Notes: generated by a model not told the origin, from the letters alone. DNA of 64,000 nucleotides from Pleomorphomonas sp. PLEO (GCF_041320595.1 NZ_CP166625.1:3346001-3410000), one strand, 5' to 3'. Shown: positions 8,673 through 18,550, counted from the first letter of the stretch. Numbers and translations: made by a program.

Positions 8673-10271
8673 ATGCTGATTAACAGGCGGCCGGCCAGTT
8701 GGCGCGATCCCGACGTTGTCAGAACCGCTCTGTGGCTGGCTGGTCTTGTGACGGTTCTTGCCGTCATCGTATCCAGCCAGTTCGATGAAGAGGTCCGTGC
8801 CTGGGTCATGGCAGGCGGATCGCCTCGGCCAATCTGGCCTCTGCTGTCGCGGCTGGGACAGTCCGATTGGATGCTGATCTCCTCGGGTTTTGCACTGATC
8901 CTCATGCATTATCTCAAGCGACCGAGGTTCGGTCCGCCGGGAGACTTCGAGACCATCTACCGCATGGTGCTGTTTTTCTTTGCCACGATCGCCGCCACCG
9001 GCATTGCCGTGCTGGTCGTCAAATATTCGCTCGGCTTTTCTCGCCCCTCGGTCGAAGGCGAACGAGTGATGCGTCTCTTCGCCTTCCGCCCAAAGTACGC
9101 CTCCTTTCCCTCCGGGCACTCGACCACGGCGGCGGCGTTTGCGCTGTCGCTGACGCTTCTCTGGCGCCCCTTGGCCGTGGTGGTCTGGCCGCTGGCCATC
9201 GCCATTGGCGCATCACGGGTGATGGTGAATGCCCACCGCGTTTCCGATGTAGTGGCGGGCTTTTCGTTCGGAGCTTGGGGCACGTTGTTCGTCGCCGTTT
9301 GGTTTGCGCGCAGGGGGCAGCTGTTTGCCCTGTCGGAAAATGGATTGCCGCTGCCGCTCCGCCATCGGATCGACATACTCTCCGGTGAGTGCAGGGCCTT
9401 GTTGACGCGGCTTCGACTTGCCATAAGCAGGCCGAATAGCGTCCCCGATTTGCAGTTCTCAGGGGTAGGGCAACCGGACGCCATAGTCGGCGCCTATCCG
9501 GTCGGAGTGACCAGCATGATCGTACCGAAACCATCCGAGACGGGCTTTGTCTCGGTTGTTATTCCCGCCCGCAACGAGGCGGACAATCTCGCGGTCATCG
9601 TGCCGGAGATTCTCACCGCCATGGCCGGTCGCGCCTTTGAGGTGATCGTCGTTGACGACGGCTCGACCGATACCACCGGCTCTGCCATTGCGGCTTGGAA
9701 GGCCGAGGGCAGGCCGATCCGCCACATTCGCCATATCGAGGCGTGTGGCCAGTCGGCGGCCGTTCGTTCCGGCGTGCTCGCCGCGCGTGGTGAGATCGTC
9801 GCCACCATTGACGGCGATGGCCAAAACGACCCGGCCTATATCCCGAAACTGGTCGATGCTCTCATCGTCGCCGGCCCGTCGGTGGGGATTGCCGCCGGCC
9901 AGCGCCTCAAACGAACCGACGGTCTGGCCAAGCGCTATGCTTCGCGCTTCGCCAATTGGCTGCGCAACGCCATCCTGAAGGACGCCACACGCGACACTGG
10001 CTGCGGCCTTAAGGCGGTGCGGCGCGACATCTTCCTGTTGCTGCCCTTCTTCCACGGCTGGCACCGTTACCTGCCGGCGCTGGTGCTACGGGAAGGCTAT
10101 GGTGTCACCCATCTCGACGTCGTCGATCGCTCGCGCATGCATGGGGCTTCCAACTACGGTATCTTCGACCGTGGACTGCAGGGCATCCTCGACCTTTTTG
10201 GCGTCTGGTGGCTAAAGCGGCGCATCAAGCGTCTTCCCATCGCCTCGGAAATCGGAAACGACCATGGCTAA
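8673..10271 (+). CDS. fused PAP2 phosphatase and GT2 glycosyltransferase
   Basis: A single 532-residue frame joins two enzymes. Residues about 1-225 are a PAP2 membrane phosphatase with several helices and the motifs KYSLGFSRPS, SFPSGHSTTAAA and SRVMVNAHRVSDV (catalytic His and Asp). Residues about 285-525 are a GT2 transferase of the DPM1/ArnC kind, with VSVVIPARNEADN, VIVVDDGSTD and a DGDGQNDP metal site. The linker of about 60 residues is polar. The GT2 half probably charges a polyprenyl phosphate with a sugar, and the PAP2 half could recycle polyprenyl diphosphate or act on the lipid acceptor. These activities are more often on separate proteins. The 3' end overlaps the next gene by 8 bp. 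Confidence 0.85.
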   Translation: MLINRRPASWRDPDVVRTALWLAGLVTVLAVIVSSQFDEEVRAWVMAGGSPRPIWPLLSRLGQSDWMLISSGFALILMHYLKRPRFGPPGDFETIYRMVLFFFATIAATGIAVLVVKYSLGFSRPSVEGERVMRLFAFRPKYASFPSGHSTTAAAFALSLTLLWRPLAVVVWPLAIAIGASRVMVNAHRVSDVVAGFSFGAWGTLFVAVWFARRGQLFALSENGLPLPLRHRIDILSGECRALLTRLRLAISRPNSVPDLQFSGVGQPDAIVGAYPVGVTSMIVPKPSETGFVSVVIPARNEADNLAVIVPEILTAMAGRAFEVIVVDDGSTDTTGSAIAAWKAEGRPIRHIRHIEACGQSAAVRSGVLAARGEIVATIDGDGQNDPAYIPKLVDALIVAGPSVGIAAGQRLKRTDGLAKRYASRFANWLRNAILKDATRDTGCGLKAVRRDIFLLLPFFHGWHRYLPALVLREGYGVTHLDVVDRSRMHGASNYGIFDRGLQGILDLFGVWWLKRRIKRLPIASEIGNDHG

Positions 10272-10593
10272 TCTCTTTATGCAGTTTGCCGGCTGGCTTC
10301 ACGACGTATTCGTCAAGCAGCTCGATTTCTGGGTGATCCTCGGCTTCGTTGCGCAGTTGCTGTTCACCATGCGCTTCGTCGTGCAATGGCTCGCTTCCGA
10401 GAAAGCCAAGGCTTCGGTGATCCCTGTGGCCTTCTGGACGTTCTCGCTGGGCGGCGGCTTCCTGCTGCTGATCTATTCCATTGCCCGGCAGGATCCGGTT
10501 TTCATCGCCGGCCAGGGGCTTGGCCTGCTTATTTATATCCGCAATCTGATGCTGATCAGAAAATCGACAAAGCGGGTCGGCCAATCCGAGTGA
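10264..10593 (+). CDS. lipid-A-disaccharide synthase N-terminal domain (LAB_N) membrane protein
   Basis: A 109-residue protein with three hydrophobic helices and the LAB_N signature FVAQLLFTMRFVVQWLASEK followed by a PVAFWTFSLGGG stretch. The domain is found fused to LpxB in some bacteria and as a stand-alone membrane protein next to ArnC/ArnT-like genes in others. Here it overlaps the PAP2-GT2 gene by 8 bp and closes the glycosylation operon. Its role is probably to assist flipping or presentation of the lipid-linked sugar; this is inference from context. Confidence 0.82.
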   Translation: MANLFMQFAGWLHDVFVKQLDFWVILGFVAQLLFTMRFVVQWLASEKAKASVIPVAFWTFSLGGGFLLLIYSIARQDPVFIAGQGLGLLIYIRNLMLIRKSTKRVGQSE

Positions 10594-10605
10594 CTCAGCG
10601 CGTTT

Positions 10606-10656
10606 GACGCATTCATTCGCCACGGGCAATCCCAGCGCCGATCGAATGAATGCGTC
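10606..10656. terminator. 14-bp inverted repeat between convergent LAB_N and ruvX genes
   Basis: GACGCATTCATTCG at 10606-10619 is the exact reverse complement of CGAATGAATGCGTC at 10643-10656, with a 23-nt loop. It sits exactly between two convergent stop codons and probably acts as a bidirectional terminator although T runs are short. Confidence 0.5.
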
Positions 10657-10662
10657 GACGCG

Positions 10663-11157
10663 TCAGAGGCGGCGTGGATCGTCGGCACGCGCGGCAAGAT
10701 GAAGGCGGTCCAGGAATCCCTGCAGGATAAAGCTCGCCGCGAGCTTGTCGACCACTTCGTCGCGCCGTCGTCGCGAGGCATCCGCCTCGAGGAGGGTGCG
10801 CGTAACGGCAGCCGTTGATAGCCGCTCGTCCCAAAAGATTAACTGTCGGCTGTCGAGGGGAGCGAGGTTGCGGGCGAAAGCGCGGGTCGACTGGGCGCGT
10901 GGGCCTTCGCTGCCATCCATGTTGATCGGCAGGCCCAGCACGTAGGCGCCGACGTTATGCCGGTCGGCGAGTTCGATCAGCGCCGCGGCGTCCTTGCCGA
11001 ACTTGACGCGAGAAAGCGTCACGAGGGGCGTGGCAATCAGAAAACGTTCGTCGGAAAGAGCTATGCCAATCGTCTTGCTGCCGAGGTCCAGGCCGAACAG
11101 GCGGCGGCCCGGTGGCAGCGTGGACACAAAGGCGACGGGGTCTCCGGTCTCGGTCAT
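10663..11157 (-). CDS. ruvX: YqgF/RuvX-type putative pre-16S rRNA nuclease
   Basis: A 164-residue RNase H-fold protein of the YqgF family, which is implicated in 16S rRNA 5' maturation. Motifs seen are FGLDLGSKTIGIALSD (first acidic residue), VLGLPINMDGSEG, FWDERLSTAAV (acidic DE) and DEVVDKLAASFILQGFLD (final Asp). The ATG at 11157 is preferred; an in-frame GTG at 11190 would add 11 residues. It lies between the LAB_N gene (convergent) and the diguanylate cyclase gene (same strand, 77 bp apart). Confidence 0.87.
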   Translation of the reverse strand: MTETGDPVAFVSTLPPGRRLFGLDLGSKTIGIALSDERFLIATPLVTLSRVKFGKDAAALIELADRHNVGAYVLGLPINMDGSEGPRAQSTRAFARNLAPLDSRQLIFWDERLSTAAVTRTLLEADASRRRRDEVVDKLAASFILQGFLDRLHLAARADDPRRL

Positions 11158-11234
11158 CGTTTCTGCCTTGTCGTGCGCAGGAGGCGGCACCCACTATCAC
11201 GTCAGGCGTCACAGCCCAAGCCTTGGCGTTGAAG

Positions 11235-12122
11235 TCAGGAGACGATTTCCGGTGACATCGCCGACACGCGATCGCGACCCGTATTCTTGGCCTGATATAG
11301 CGCCGAGTCCGCGCGACGATAAAGGTCGTTGACCGTGTCTCCCGGTCTGAACTCCGCGACTCCAAAGCTTGCCGTCAGTTGGATGGTGTTGTCACCGCGC
11401 TCGATGACCAGTGCGCTGACTTGCCCACGCAGATAGTCGGCGACCGAGATGCTGCCGTCGATGGGAATGCTCGGCAGGATCACGGCGAACTCTTCTCCTC
11501 CGATGCGAGAAAAGTGGGCATCTGACGGCACGCGAAGTGTTCCCACGCACCGTATCACTTCGTCGCCGGCATCGTGACCGTGGATGTCGTTGATGTGTTT
11601 GAAGTGATCGATGTCGAATAAAATGAGTGAGAAAGTGCCGCCAAGCTCGGCCGCGGCGATTTCCGCGTCGAACCGCTGGCGGAAGGCACCACGGTTGAAG
11701 AGGCCGGAGAGGGGGTCGATAGTCGCCATGTCGATCAGCCGGCGCTGCATGATCAGCGTGCGTTCAGCCACTCTCAAGCGGGCATTGAGTTCGTCCTGAC
11801 GCGGCGGCTTTGACATGAAGTCGTCGGCGCCGGCGTCGAGCACGCCGATGGAATGCTGCGCATCGTTGGAGGCCGACATGCCGATCACATAAAGCGGCCG
11901 GCCAGCATCGGCGATAAGGCGAGCCTCCCAGCACAGTTCGGTGCCGGAAACGCCTCCGATCTCGAAACTGGTGATCAGCACCTCGGCCTGCGGTGTCGTT
12001 TGGATGTAGTAAAGCGCCTCGCGACCGTCGGTGAAATAGGCGACGTCGTCACCACGAGGTTCAAGCATCCTCTGCAGGATCATCAGTCCGGTACGACTGC
12101 CGTCGACGAGCACGATGTGCAT
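11235..12122 (-). CDS. diguanylate cyclase with degenerate receiver domain
   Basis: A 295-residue REC-GGDEF protein. The receiver (about 1-120) begins HIVLVDGSRTG and ends near FMSKPP, where the conserved Lys remains. The acidic pocket is altered (VDG instead of a DD pair), and the usual phospho-acceptor Asp is replaced, with LITSFEIGGVSG aligned to the canonical LLDIxMPGxxG. The GGDEF domain (about 130-290) has DPLSGLFNRGAF, LILFDIDHFKHIND and RIGGEEFAVIL, so the active site is intact. It should make cyclic di-GMP but probably not under phosphorylation control. The start at 12122 is chosen because the receiver fold begins there; the frame is open 12 codons upstream. Two PilZ proteins further along the window are possible readers. 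Confidence 0.85.
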   Translation of the reverse strand: MHIVLVDGSRTGLMILQRMLEPRGDDVAYFTDGREALYYIQTTPQAEVLITSFEIGGVSGTELCWEARLIADAGRPLYVIGMSASNDAQHSIGVLDAGADDFMSKPPRQDELNARLRVAERTLIMQRRLIDMATIDPLSGLFNRGAFRQRFDAEIAAAELGGTFSLILFDIDHFKHINDIHGHDAGDEVIRCVGTLRVPSDAHFSRIGGEEFAVILPSIPIDGSISVADYLRGQVSALVIERGDNTIQLTASFGVAEFRPGDTVNDLYRRADSALYQAKNTGRDRVSAMSPEIVS

Positions 12123-12158
12123 AATGAGCTTGGTGTACCTGAAAGGTGGCCAAGCCAC

Positions 12159-12563
12159 CCCCGAAAAGTGCGGAACTCATAAACTGTTTTTGTCGAATTC
12201 ATCAATGAAAAAACAACGGATTCCCGCCAAATTCGGTTCATTAAGCAGAACTTCACCAGGATGATTTCCCGCAAAAACGCAGTCTCTATGTCGTAGAATT
12301 AAAATATTGCGATAGATCAATGTGTTAAACGACAAGAAAAGGGCCGCCGCGACCGCACCGGCTTGCTAGCCCTCCGGCTCGGTTCAACGCCTCGGTGCTA
12401 TCCGACCGTCTCCCTTTGAGGTTGCAGGGACTAAGCGGTGCGACTCACCGGTTCGTCTGCCGCCAAATTGTTCGCCATGACGTCGGAGCATGAGGAAGCG
12501 GGTGGCTCCTGGCCGCGACCGGTGCTATACGCGGGACATTCCAGTCTGTTCGAGGGAATCTAC
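12159..12563. other. intergenic region between diguanylate cyclase and gatC
   Basis: About 400 bp between divergent genes with no supported coding sequence. The left half (12170-12330) is AT-rich and promoter-like; the right half is GC-rich leader toward gatC. No RNA gene is recognised. Confidence 0.35.
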
Positions 12564-12851
12564 ATGTCCGTGGATACGGCTACCGTGCGCCGCGTTGCGC
12601 GTCTCGCCAGGATCAAGGTCACCGATGACGAGGCGGAGCGCATGACCAATGAGCTCAATTCCATCCTCGGATTCGTCGAGCAACTGAACGAGGTCGACGT
12701 GGCCGGTATCGACCCGATGACCTCGGTCGTGTCGGTGAAGATGCGTCGCCGGCAGGACGTGGTCACCGATGGCGAGGATGCCGTGGCGGTGACGAGCAAT
12801 GCGCCCGTTTCCGAGGACCATTTCTTCCTGGTGCCCAAGGTGGTCGAGTAA
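12564..12851 (+). CDS. gatC: Asp/Glu-tRNA amidotransferase subunit GatC
   Basis: A 95-residue GatC, the small subunit that clamps GatA to GatB in the enzyme that converts Glu-tRNA(Gln) and/or Asp-tRNA(Asn) to the amides. Family features are the N-terminal [28 protein letters not shown], and a C-terminal tail ending [21 protein letters not shown] precedes the ATG at 12564. gatA follows after 45 bp, so the two are probably one transcript. Confidence 0.93.
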   Translation: MSVDTATVRRVARLARIKVTDDEAERMTNELNSILGFVEQLNEVDVAGIDPMTSVVSVKMRRRQDVVTDGEDAVAVTSNAPVSEDHFFLVPKVVE

Positions 12852-12896
12852 CTCCCGCCAGACACCAGCTTCTCAAGACTTTTCGGGATTTCCGCC

Positions 12897-14372
12897 GTGA
12901 CCGATCTCACCGCACTCACCCTTGCCGAGGCGCGCGACGCGCTGAAGGCCAAGACTTTCACCGCCGTCGAACTGACCGACGCTTATCTCGCCGCCATGGA
13001 AAAGGCGCGTGTACTCAACGCCTATGTCACCGAGACGCCGGAAAAGGCCCGTGACATGGCCAGGGCATCCGATGCGCGTATTGCCGCCGGCAAGGCCGGC
13101 GCGCTTGAAGGGCTGCCGCTCGGCATCAAGGATCTCTACGCCACGAAGGGCGTGCACACCCAGGCCTGCAGCCATATTCTCGACGGCTTTGAGCCGCCTT
13201 ACGAAAGCACGGTGTCGGCCAATCTTTGGGCCGATGGAGCAGTCATGCTCGGTAAGCTCAACATGGATGAGTTTGCCATGGGCTCGTCCAACGAGACCAG
13301 CTATTACGGTTCGGTGGTTAACCCGTGGCGGCGTAACGGCTCTGACGTCAATCTGGTACCGGGTGGCTCGTCGGGTGGCTCGGCCGCCGCTGTTGCCGCG
13401 CGCCTCTGCCTTGGGGCGACGGCGACCGACACCGGAGGTTCGATTCGCCAGCCGGCCGCTTTCACCGGCACCGCCGGAATCAAGCCGACCTACGGTCGCT
13501 GCTCGCGCTGGGGTCTTGTCGCCTTTGCCTCTTCGCTCGACCAGGCCGGACCGATCGCGCGTGATGTTCGCGACGCGGCGATCCTGTTGAAATCGATGGC
13601 TTCGGTCGATTTCAAGGACACCACCTCGGTCGATATTCCCGTTCCCGATTACGAGGCTGCCATAGGCAAGTCGGTGAAGGGGCTCAGGATCGGCATCCCC
13701 AGGGAATATCGGCTCGATGGCGTGCCGGCCGAGATCGATGCGCTCTGGCAGAAAGGCATCGACATCCTGCGCGAGGCTGGGGCCGAGATCGTCGATATCT
13801 CGCTGCCGCACACCAAATATGCCCTGCCGGCCTATTACATCGTGGCGCCGGCCGAGGCGTCCTCGAACCTCGCCCGTTACGATGGCGTGCGCTATGGCCT
13901 GCGGGTGCCGGGCTCCGATATCCTCGACATGTACGAGAACACTCGGGCGGCCGGCTTCGGTGCCGAGGTAAAGCGCCGTATCCTGATCGGCACCTATGTG
14001 CTGTCAGCCGGCTATTACGACGCCTACTATCTGCGCGCCCAGAAGGTGCGTACGCTGATCAAGCGCGACTTCGAGACGGTCTATGCTCAGGGGGTGGACG
14101 CCATCTTGACGCCGGCGACGCCCTCGGCGGCCTTCGGCATCGGCGAAAAAGCCGATGCGGATCCTGTGGAAATGTATCTCAACGACGTGTTCACGGTGAC
14201 GGTCAACATGGCTGGTTTGCCGGGTCTTGCCGTGCCCGCCGGCCTCTCCGCCGAAGGGCTGCCGCTCGGTCTGCAGTTGATCGGCCGGCCGTTCGACGAA
14301 GAGACGCTATTCACGCTCGGTTCGGCGATCGAAAAGGCTGCCGGCACGTTCAGCCCGACGCAGTGGTGGTAG
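12897..14372 (+). CDS. gatA: Asp/Glu-tRNA amidotransferase subunit GatA
   Basis: A 491-residue amidase-signature enzyme that releases ammonia from glutamine for tRNA-dependent amidation. The catalytic elements are visible: Lys in LPLGIKDLY, the Gly/Ser-rich stretch [15 protein letters not shown] (cis-Ser) and the nucleophile region [14 protein letters not shown]. The start is GTG at 12897; no closer in-frame ATG fits the family N-terminus. Length is as usual. gatB is not adjacent but lies 1.7 kb downstream, after a phytase-like gene on the same strand. Confidence 0.94.
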   Translation: MTDLTALTLAEARDALKAKTFTAVELTDAYLAAMEKARVLNAYVTETPEKARDMARASDARIAAGKAGALEGLPLGIKDLYATKGVHTQACSHILDGFEPPYESTVSANLWADGAVMLGKLNMDEFAMGSSNETSYYGSVVNPWRRNGSDVNLVPGGSSGGSAAAVAARLCLGATATDTGGSIRQPAAFTGTAGIKPTYGRCSRWGLVAFASSLDQAGPIARDVRDAAILLKSMASVDFKDTTSVDIPVPDYEAAIGKSVKGLRIGIPREYRLDGVPAEIDALWQKGIDILREAGAEIVDISLPHTKYALPAYYIVAPAEASSNLARYDGVRYGLRVPGSDILDMYENTRAAGFGAEVKRRILIGTYVLSAGYYDAYYLRAQKVRTLIKRDFETVYAQGVDAILTPATPSAAFGIGEKADADPVEMYLNDVFTVTVNMAGLPGLAVPAGLSAEGLPLGLQLIGRPFDEETLFTLGSAIEKAAGTFSPTQWW

Positions 14373-14473
14373 GATTATAAATGGTCGTGCCGGCTCAGCG
14401 GGCACGACCTTCACACCAGCGTCAAACAACCGACATATCCAACAACCTTGATGGTTTCACCAAAGAGGTTGTC

Positions 14474-15871
14474 ATGAAAAGTCTTACATGCCTTTCTGTC
14501 TTCGCAGCGACGCTTCTTACTGGTGTCATGGCCTCGGCCGCGTCCGACCTGCCGGTCAACAAAGGGCTTGTCGCCGCCGGTCGTCTGCCGGCTGATCTTC
14601 GCGATAGCTTCGGCGACACCTTCGGCTCCGGCTCGGGCATGTCGGTGCTGGATTGGAAGAAGACGGACAAGGGCTACCAGGGGTCGTTCCTGCTGCTGCC
14701 CGACCGCGGTTATAACGTCGAGGGTACGACGGACTACAGCACGCGCGTCAACGTGCTTTCGATGTCCTTCGCCGCGCCGGAGATTGGCAAGGCCGCGACC
14801 GCCGAGCTGACGCTCGACAAGACATTCCTGCTCACCGACAAGGCCGGCAAAGCGATGACCGGCCTCGATCCGGTTGCCATCAATAAAGACAATGGCCCCG
14901 ACCTTCCTGGCGCTTCCACCGGCGCGGTCAGCCTCGATCCAGAGGCGATTGTTCGCTTGCCGGATGGTTCGCTGATGATCTCCGACGAATACGGCCCGGC
15001 TATCTATCACTTCACCGGTGAAGGCAAACTGGTCTCGGCAACGCTGCCGCCGCAGGCGTTCCTGCCGATGCGCAAGGGCTCGCTCAACTTCTCGTCCAAC
15101 AATCCCGGTGCCAACGCGCCCAAGCCCGACCCGGAGGATCCGGAGACTGGCCGCCAGAACAACCAGGGCTTCGAAGGCATGGCTCTCAACCCGGCCACGC
15201 AGGAGCTGACGGTGGTGCTGCAAAGTGCTACCCGCCAGGATGGCGGCGAAAAGAAGACGACCCGCTTCAATACGCGCGCGCTGGTCTACGATGCGACCAA
15301 TCCGGATGCCTTGAAGCTCAAGGCCGAATATGTCGTGCCCCTGCCGACATTTAAGGACGCCGAGGGCAAAACGCTGGTGGCCGCTCAGTCTGAGCTGTCG
15401 ATCCTGCCGGATGGCCGGTTGCTGCTGCTTTCACGAGACAGCAACAATGGTTGGGGCGTCAAGGGGGAGTCATCGCTCTACCGTCGCGTCGATCTTCTCG
15501 ATTTCACCGGCGCCACCAACATCGCCGGCACCGATTTCGATGGACTGAAGCCTGTGGCACCAAAGGGACAGCTCGATCCGTCGGTCATCGCTGCGAAGCT
15601 CACGACCGTCATCGACATGAATGACAATGCGGAGTTGGCCAAGGCGGGCCTCCATAACGGTGCGCCGCATGACGCCAGCGACCTTTCGGAAAAGTGGGAA
15701 TCGATGGGTATCGTGCCGGCGTTCGATCCGGAGCATCCCAAGGACGTGCTGGTGCTGATCGCCAACGACAACGACTTCCTGACCACGCGGGGGCATCAAG
15801 TCGGAGCCGACTACAAAGCCGACGCCGATGTCGACACCATGGTGCTGGTCTACCGCCTATCGCTTGATTGA
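14474..15871 (+). CDS. exported esterase-like/phytase-like protein (PF13449 type)
   Basis: A 465-residue secreted protein with a signal peptide ending near VMASAASD. The body has the repeated acidic strands of the esterase-like-activity-of-phytase family: GYQGSFLLLPDRGYNV, VRLPDGSLMISDEYGPAIYHF, NQGFEGMALNP and LLLLSRDSNNGWG. The probable fold is a beta-propeller in the periplasm. Its substrate is unknown and true phytase activity should not be assumed. The ATG at 14474 is preferred because AAAGAGG lies upstream and the signal peptide then starts at residue 1. It interrupts the gatCA-gatB order. Confidence 0.8.
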   Translation: MKSLTCLSVFAATLLTGVMASAASDLPVNKGLVAAGRLPADLRDSFGDTFGSGSGMSVLDWKKTDKGYQGSFLLLPDRGYNVEGTTDYSTRVNVLSMSFAAPEIGKAATAELTLDKTFLLTDKAGKAMTGLDPVAINKDNGPDLPGASTGAVSLDPEAIVRLPDGSLMISDEYGPAIYHFTGEGKLVSATLPPQAFLPMRKGSLNFSSNNPGANAPKPDPEDPETGRQNNQGFEGMALNPATQELTVVLQSATRQDGGEKKTTRFNTRALVYDATNPDALKLKAEYVVPLPTFKDAEGKTLVAAQSELSILPDGRLLLLSRDSNNGWGVKGESSLYRRVDLLDFTGATNIAGTDFDGLKPVAPKGQLDPSVIAAKLTTVIDMNDNAELAKAGLHNGAPHDASDLSEKWESMGIVPAFDPEHPKDVLVLIANDNDFLTTRGHQVGADYKADADVDTMVLVYRLSLD

Positions 15872-15896
15872 TCCTGTTCGCAGCAGAACGGACACC

Positions 15897-15920
15897 GGGC
15901 GCCGCGTCATCGCGGCGCCC
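15897..15920 (+). terminator. GC-rich hairpin after the phytase-like gene
   Basis: GGGCGCCGCG at 15897-15906 pairs with CGCGGCGCCC at 15911-15920 around TCAT. A short T run (GTTTTC) lies about 8 nt downstream. Probable rho-independent or assisted terminator. Confidence 0.6.
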
Positions 15921-16047
15921 ATTGTCGTTTTCGGGTCGATCTCCGACCGGTGGGATGCTGGAATGACGCGCCTTTCCCGTTTACCTGCGAAGCAAAACGG
16001 GCTATCCCGCCAGACAGATGTCGTCTGATCTATCCGAGAGACCCACC

Positions 16048-17526
16048 ATGAACATGGCAGTCCGCACCCCCGACCCCAAGAAGCTCATCAAGGGCGCCAC
16101 CGGCGACTGGGAGGTCGTCATCGGCCTTGAGGTGCATGCTCAGGTCACCTCCAATGCTAAGCTGTTTTCCGGGGCCTCGGCGGTGTTCGGCGCCGAGCCG
16201 AACATGCACGTCTCGCTTGTCGATGCGGCAATGCCGGGCATGCTGCCGGTGATCAACGAGGAATGCGTGGCGCAGGCTATTCGCACCGGCCTTGGCCTCA
16301 AGGCGGAGATCAACCTCTATTCGGTGTTCGACCGTAAGAACTACTTCTACCCCGATCTGCCGCAGGGCTATCAGATCAGCCAGTACAAGCAGCCGATCGT
16401 CGGTGAGGGACAGGTGCTGCTCGATATGCCTGAGGGCGTCGTCGAGATCGGCATCGAACGGCTGCACCTTGAGCAGGATGCCGGCAAGTCGATCCACGAC
16501 CAGCATCCGACGATGTCCTTCGTCGACCTCAACCGTTCGGGCGTGGCGTTGATGGAGATCGTCTCCAGGCCAGATCTCCGCTCGTCGGAGGAGGTCAAAG
16601 TCTATCTCGCCAAGCTCCGCACCATTCTGCGCTATCTCGGCACTTGCGATGGCAACATGGAGGAAGGCTCCATGCGGGCCGACATCAATGTTTCGGTGCG
16701 CAAACCCGGCGAGCCGCTTGGCACCCGTTGCGAGATCAAGAACGTCAACTCGATGCGCTTTGCCGCCCAGGCGGTGGAGTACGAGGCGCGCCGGCAAATC
16801 GGCATCCTTGAGGACGGCGGCAAGATCGACCAGGAGACCCGTCTCTACGATCCCAGCAAGGGCGAGACGCGGTCGATGCGCTCCAAGGAGGAGGCACACG
16901 ACTATCGCTACTTCCCCGATCCCGACCTTCTGCCGCTCGAGTTGGATCCGGTCTGGGTGGAGAGCCTGAAGGCCCTCCTTCCCGAGTTGCCGGACGAAAA
17001 GAAGGCCCGCTTCGTGACCGAGTATGGCATCACCCCTTATGACGCCATGGTCCTGACGCTCGAACGTGCATCGGCCGACTATTACGAGCAGGTTGCTAAG
17101 AGCCGCGACGGCAAAGCCGTTGCCAATTTCATGATCAACGAGCTGTTCGGCCGTCTCAACAAGGACGGCAAGGGCATCGAGGTGTCGCCTGTGTCTCCCG
17201 CCCAGCTGGGCGCCATTGTCGACCTGATTGGTGATGCAACGATCTCAGGCAAGATCGCCAAGGATCTGTTTGAAATCGTCTACACCGAGGGCGGCGATCC
17301 GAAGAAGCTGGTCGAGGAGCGCGGCCTCAAGCAGGTCACCGACACCGGCGCCATCGAGAAGGCCGTGGACGAGGTCATCGCTGCCAATCCGGAGAAGGCT
17401 GAGCAAGCCAAGGCGAAGCCGACGCTGAGTGGCTGGTTCGTCGGTCAGGTGATGAAGGCGACCGGCGGCAAGGCCAACCCGCAGGCGGTCAACGATCTTG
17501 TCAAACGGAAGCTGGGCATCGAATAA
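16048..17526 (+). CDS. gatB: Asp/Glu-tRNA amidotransferase subunit GatB
   Basis: A 492-residue GatB, the kinase/tRNA-binding subunit. Family motifs are [42 protein letters not shown] and [10 protein letters not shown]. The C-terminal YqeY-like tail that grips the tRNA is complete and ends in [11 protein letters not shown]. The ATG at 16048 begins the family-typical sequence; the frame extends 10 codons upstream without support. A strong terminator follows. Confidence 0.94.
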   Translation: MNMAVRTPDPKKLIKGATGDWEVVIGLEVHAQVTSNAKLFSGASAVFGAEPNMHVSLVDAAMPGMLPVINEECVAQAIRTGLGLKAEINLYSVFDRKNYFYPDLPQGYQISQYKQPIVGEGQVLLDMPEGVVEIGIERLHLEQDAGKSIHDQHPTMSFVDLNRSGVALMEIVSRPDLRSSEEVKVYLAKLRTILRYLGTCDGNMEEGSMRADINVSVRKPGEPLGTRCEIKNVNSMRFAAQAVEYEARRQIGILEDGGKIDQETRLYDPSKGETRSMRSKEEAHDYRYFPDPDLLPLELDPVWVESLKALLPELPDEKKARFVTEYGITPYDAMVLTLERASADYYEQVAKSRDGKAVANFMINELFGRLNKDGKGIEVSPVSPAQLGAIVDLIGDATISGKIAKDLFEIVYTEGGDPKKLVEERGLKQVTDTGAIEKAVDEVIAANPEKAEQAKAKPTLSGWFVGQVMKATGGKANPQAVNDLVKRKLGIE

Positions 17527-17576
17527 AGGCGAAGTGAGGCGGCATAAGCTGCCGTCCCAGTTGCGCAATTTGCTCC

Positions 17577-17602
17577 AAGGCGGCCCTCGGGCCGCCTTTT
17601 TT
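17577..17602 (+). terminator. rho-independent terminator of gatB
   Basis: AAGGCGGCCC pairs with GGGCCGCCTT around a two-base turn region, and the stem runs into TTTTTT. It lies 51 bp after the gatB stop. Confidence 0.92.
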
Positions 17603-17734
17603 GTTACCTAGGGAGGGTTTGATTAACCCTGTTTGTTAAGCCTGCCTTATCCCCATGATCCGTAATGTCGAAATGCCGGGGTTCCGCGGCGCAAGCCGCT
17701 CTACGTGTCTCATTCCCCCCGGGTTGAGCGACCG

Positions 17735-18514
17735 ATGGACATTGCAACCCTTCTCGGCGTTTTCGGCGGTTTTGGTGTGCTCTATTTGGCCATCGCCCTC
17801 GAAGGCTCGAACATCATGATGTTCATGAACCTTCTGGCGACCAATGTCGTGATCGTCGGCGCGCTGGTCGCGCTCCTCGGGCGCTACACTCTGAAGACGT
17901 TTCCGATTGCCGTGTTTGGCGGCTTCAAGGAAGCGGTCATGTACAAGACGCATGATACCTTCCATTTGCTCGACCAGTTGACGGAGATCGCCGAGGTTGC
18001 TCGCAAGCAGGGGCCGCTCGGCCTGGAAAAGCTCGAGATTGACGAACCCTTCCTCAAGAAGGCGATTCAGATGATCGCTGACGGCTATTCGGGCGAGACC
18101 ATTCAGCACGTGCTGGAGCGTGAGCGCGATCTGCAGCACGAGCGCCTGCACATGGGGCACACCGCTTGGGCCAAGATCGCCGAGGCGGCGCCGGGCATGG
18201 GCATGGTGGGTACCATCATCGGCCTTGTCTCGCTGTTCGCCCACATGTCCGATCCTAAGCAGATCGGCCCTGCCATGTCCATCGCGCTACTGACCACGCT
18301 TTATGGCGCTGTGATCGCCAACGTGATGGCGGCGCCCATTTCCGACAAGCTCGCCAACCGGGCCAACCATGAGGCCGAAATCCAGTCGATGATCATCGAC
18401 GCGGTCTTGATGATCCGTGAGAACAAGAGCCCCAAGCAAGTGCACGAGGAGCTTCTATCCTACCTGCCGCTCAAGCATCGCGCCAAGGCTGAGGCCGAGA
18501 AGGAAGCGGCCTGA
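17735..18514 (+). CDS. motA: flagellar stator subunit MotA (MotA/TolQ/ExbB family)
   Basis: A 259-residue four-helix stator protein. Helices 1-2 lie at about 1-55 and helices 3-4 at about 150-215. The key motifs of helices 3 and 4 are AAPGMGMVGTIIGLV and LLTTLYGAVIANVMAAPI. The cytoplasmic loop is charged (LEKLEIDEPFLKKAI). With MotB it forms the ion-driven torque generator. The ATG at 17735 is chosen; a GTG 30 bp upstream is in frame but weak. motB follows after 36 bp, so the pair forms an operon. No other flagellar genes are in the window. Confidence 0.88.
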   Translation: MDIATLLGVFGGFGVLYLAIALEGSNIMMFMNLLATNVVIVGALVALLGRYTLKTFPIAVFGGFKEAVMYKTHDTFHLLDQLTEIAEVARKQGPLGLEKLEIDEPFLKKAIQMIADGYSGETIQHVLERERDLQHERLHMGHTAWAKIAEAAPGMGMVGTIIGLVSLFAHMSDPKQIGPAMSIALLTTLYGAVIANVMAAPISDKLANRANHEAEIQSMIIDAVLMIRENKSPKQVHEELLSYLPLKHRAKAEAEKEAA

Positions 18515-18550
18515 CGGCCGGATTGACCGTAGATACGGAAGGGCGGCGGG

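Noticed and set aside
12873-13811. 312-codon minus-strand frame in gatA
   Set aside because: Fully antisense to gatA, a typical GC-rich shadow.
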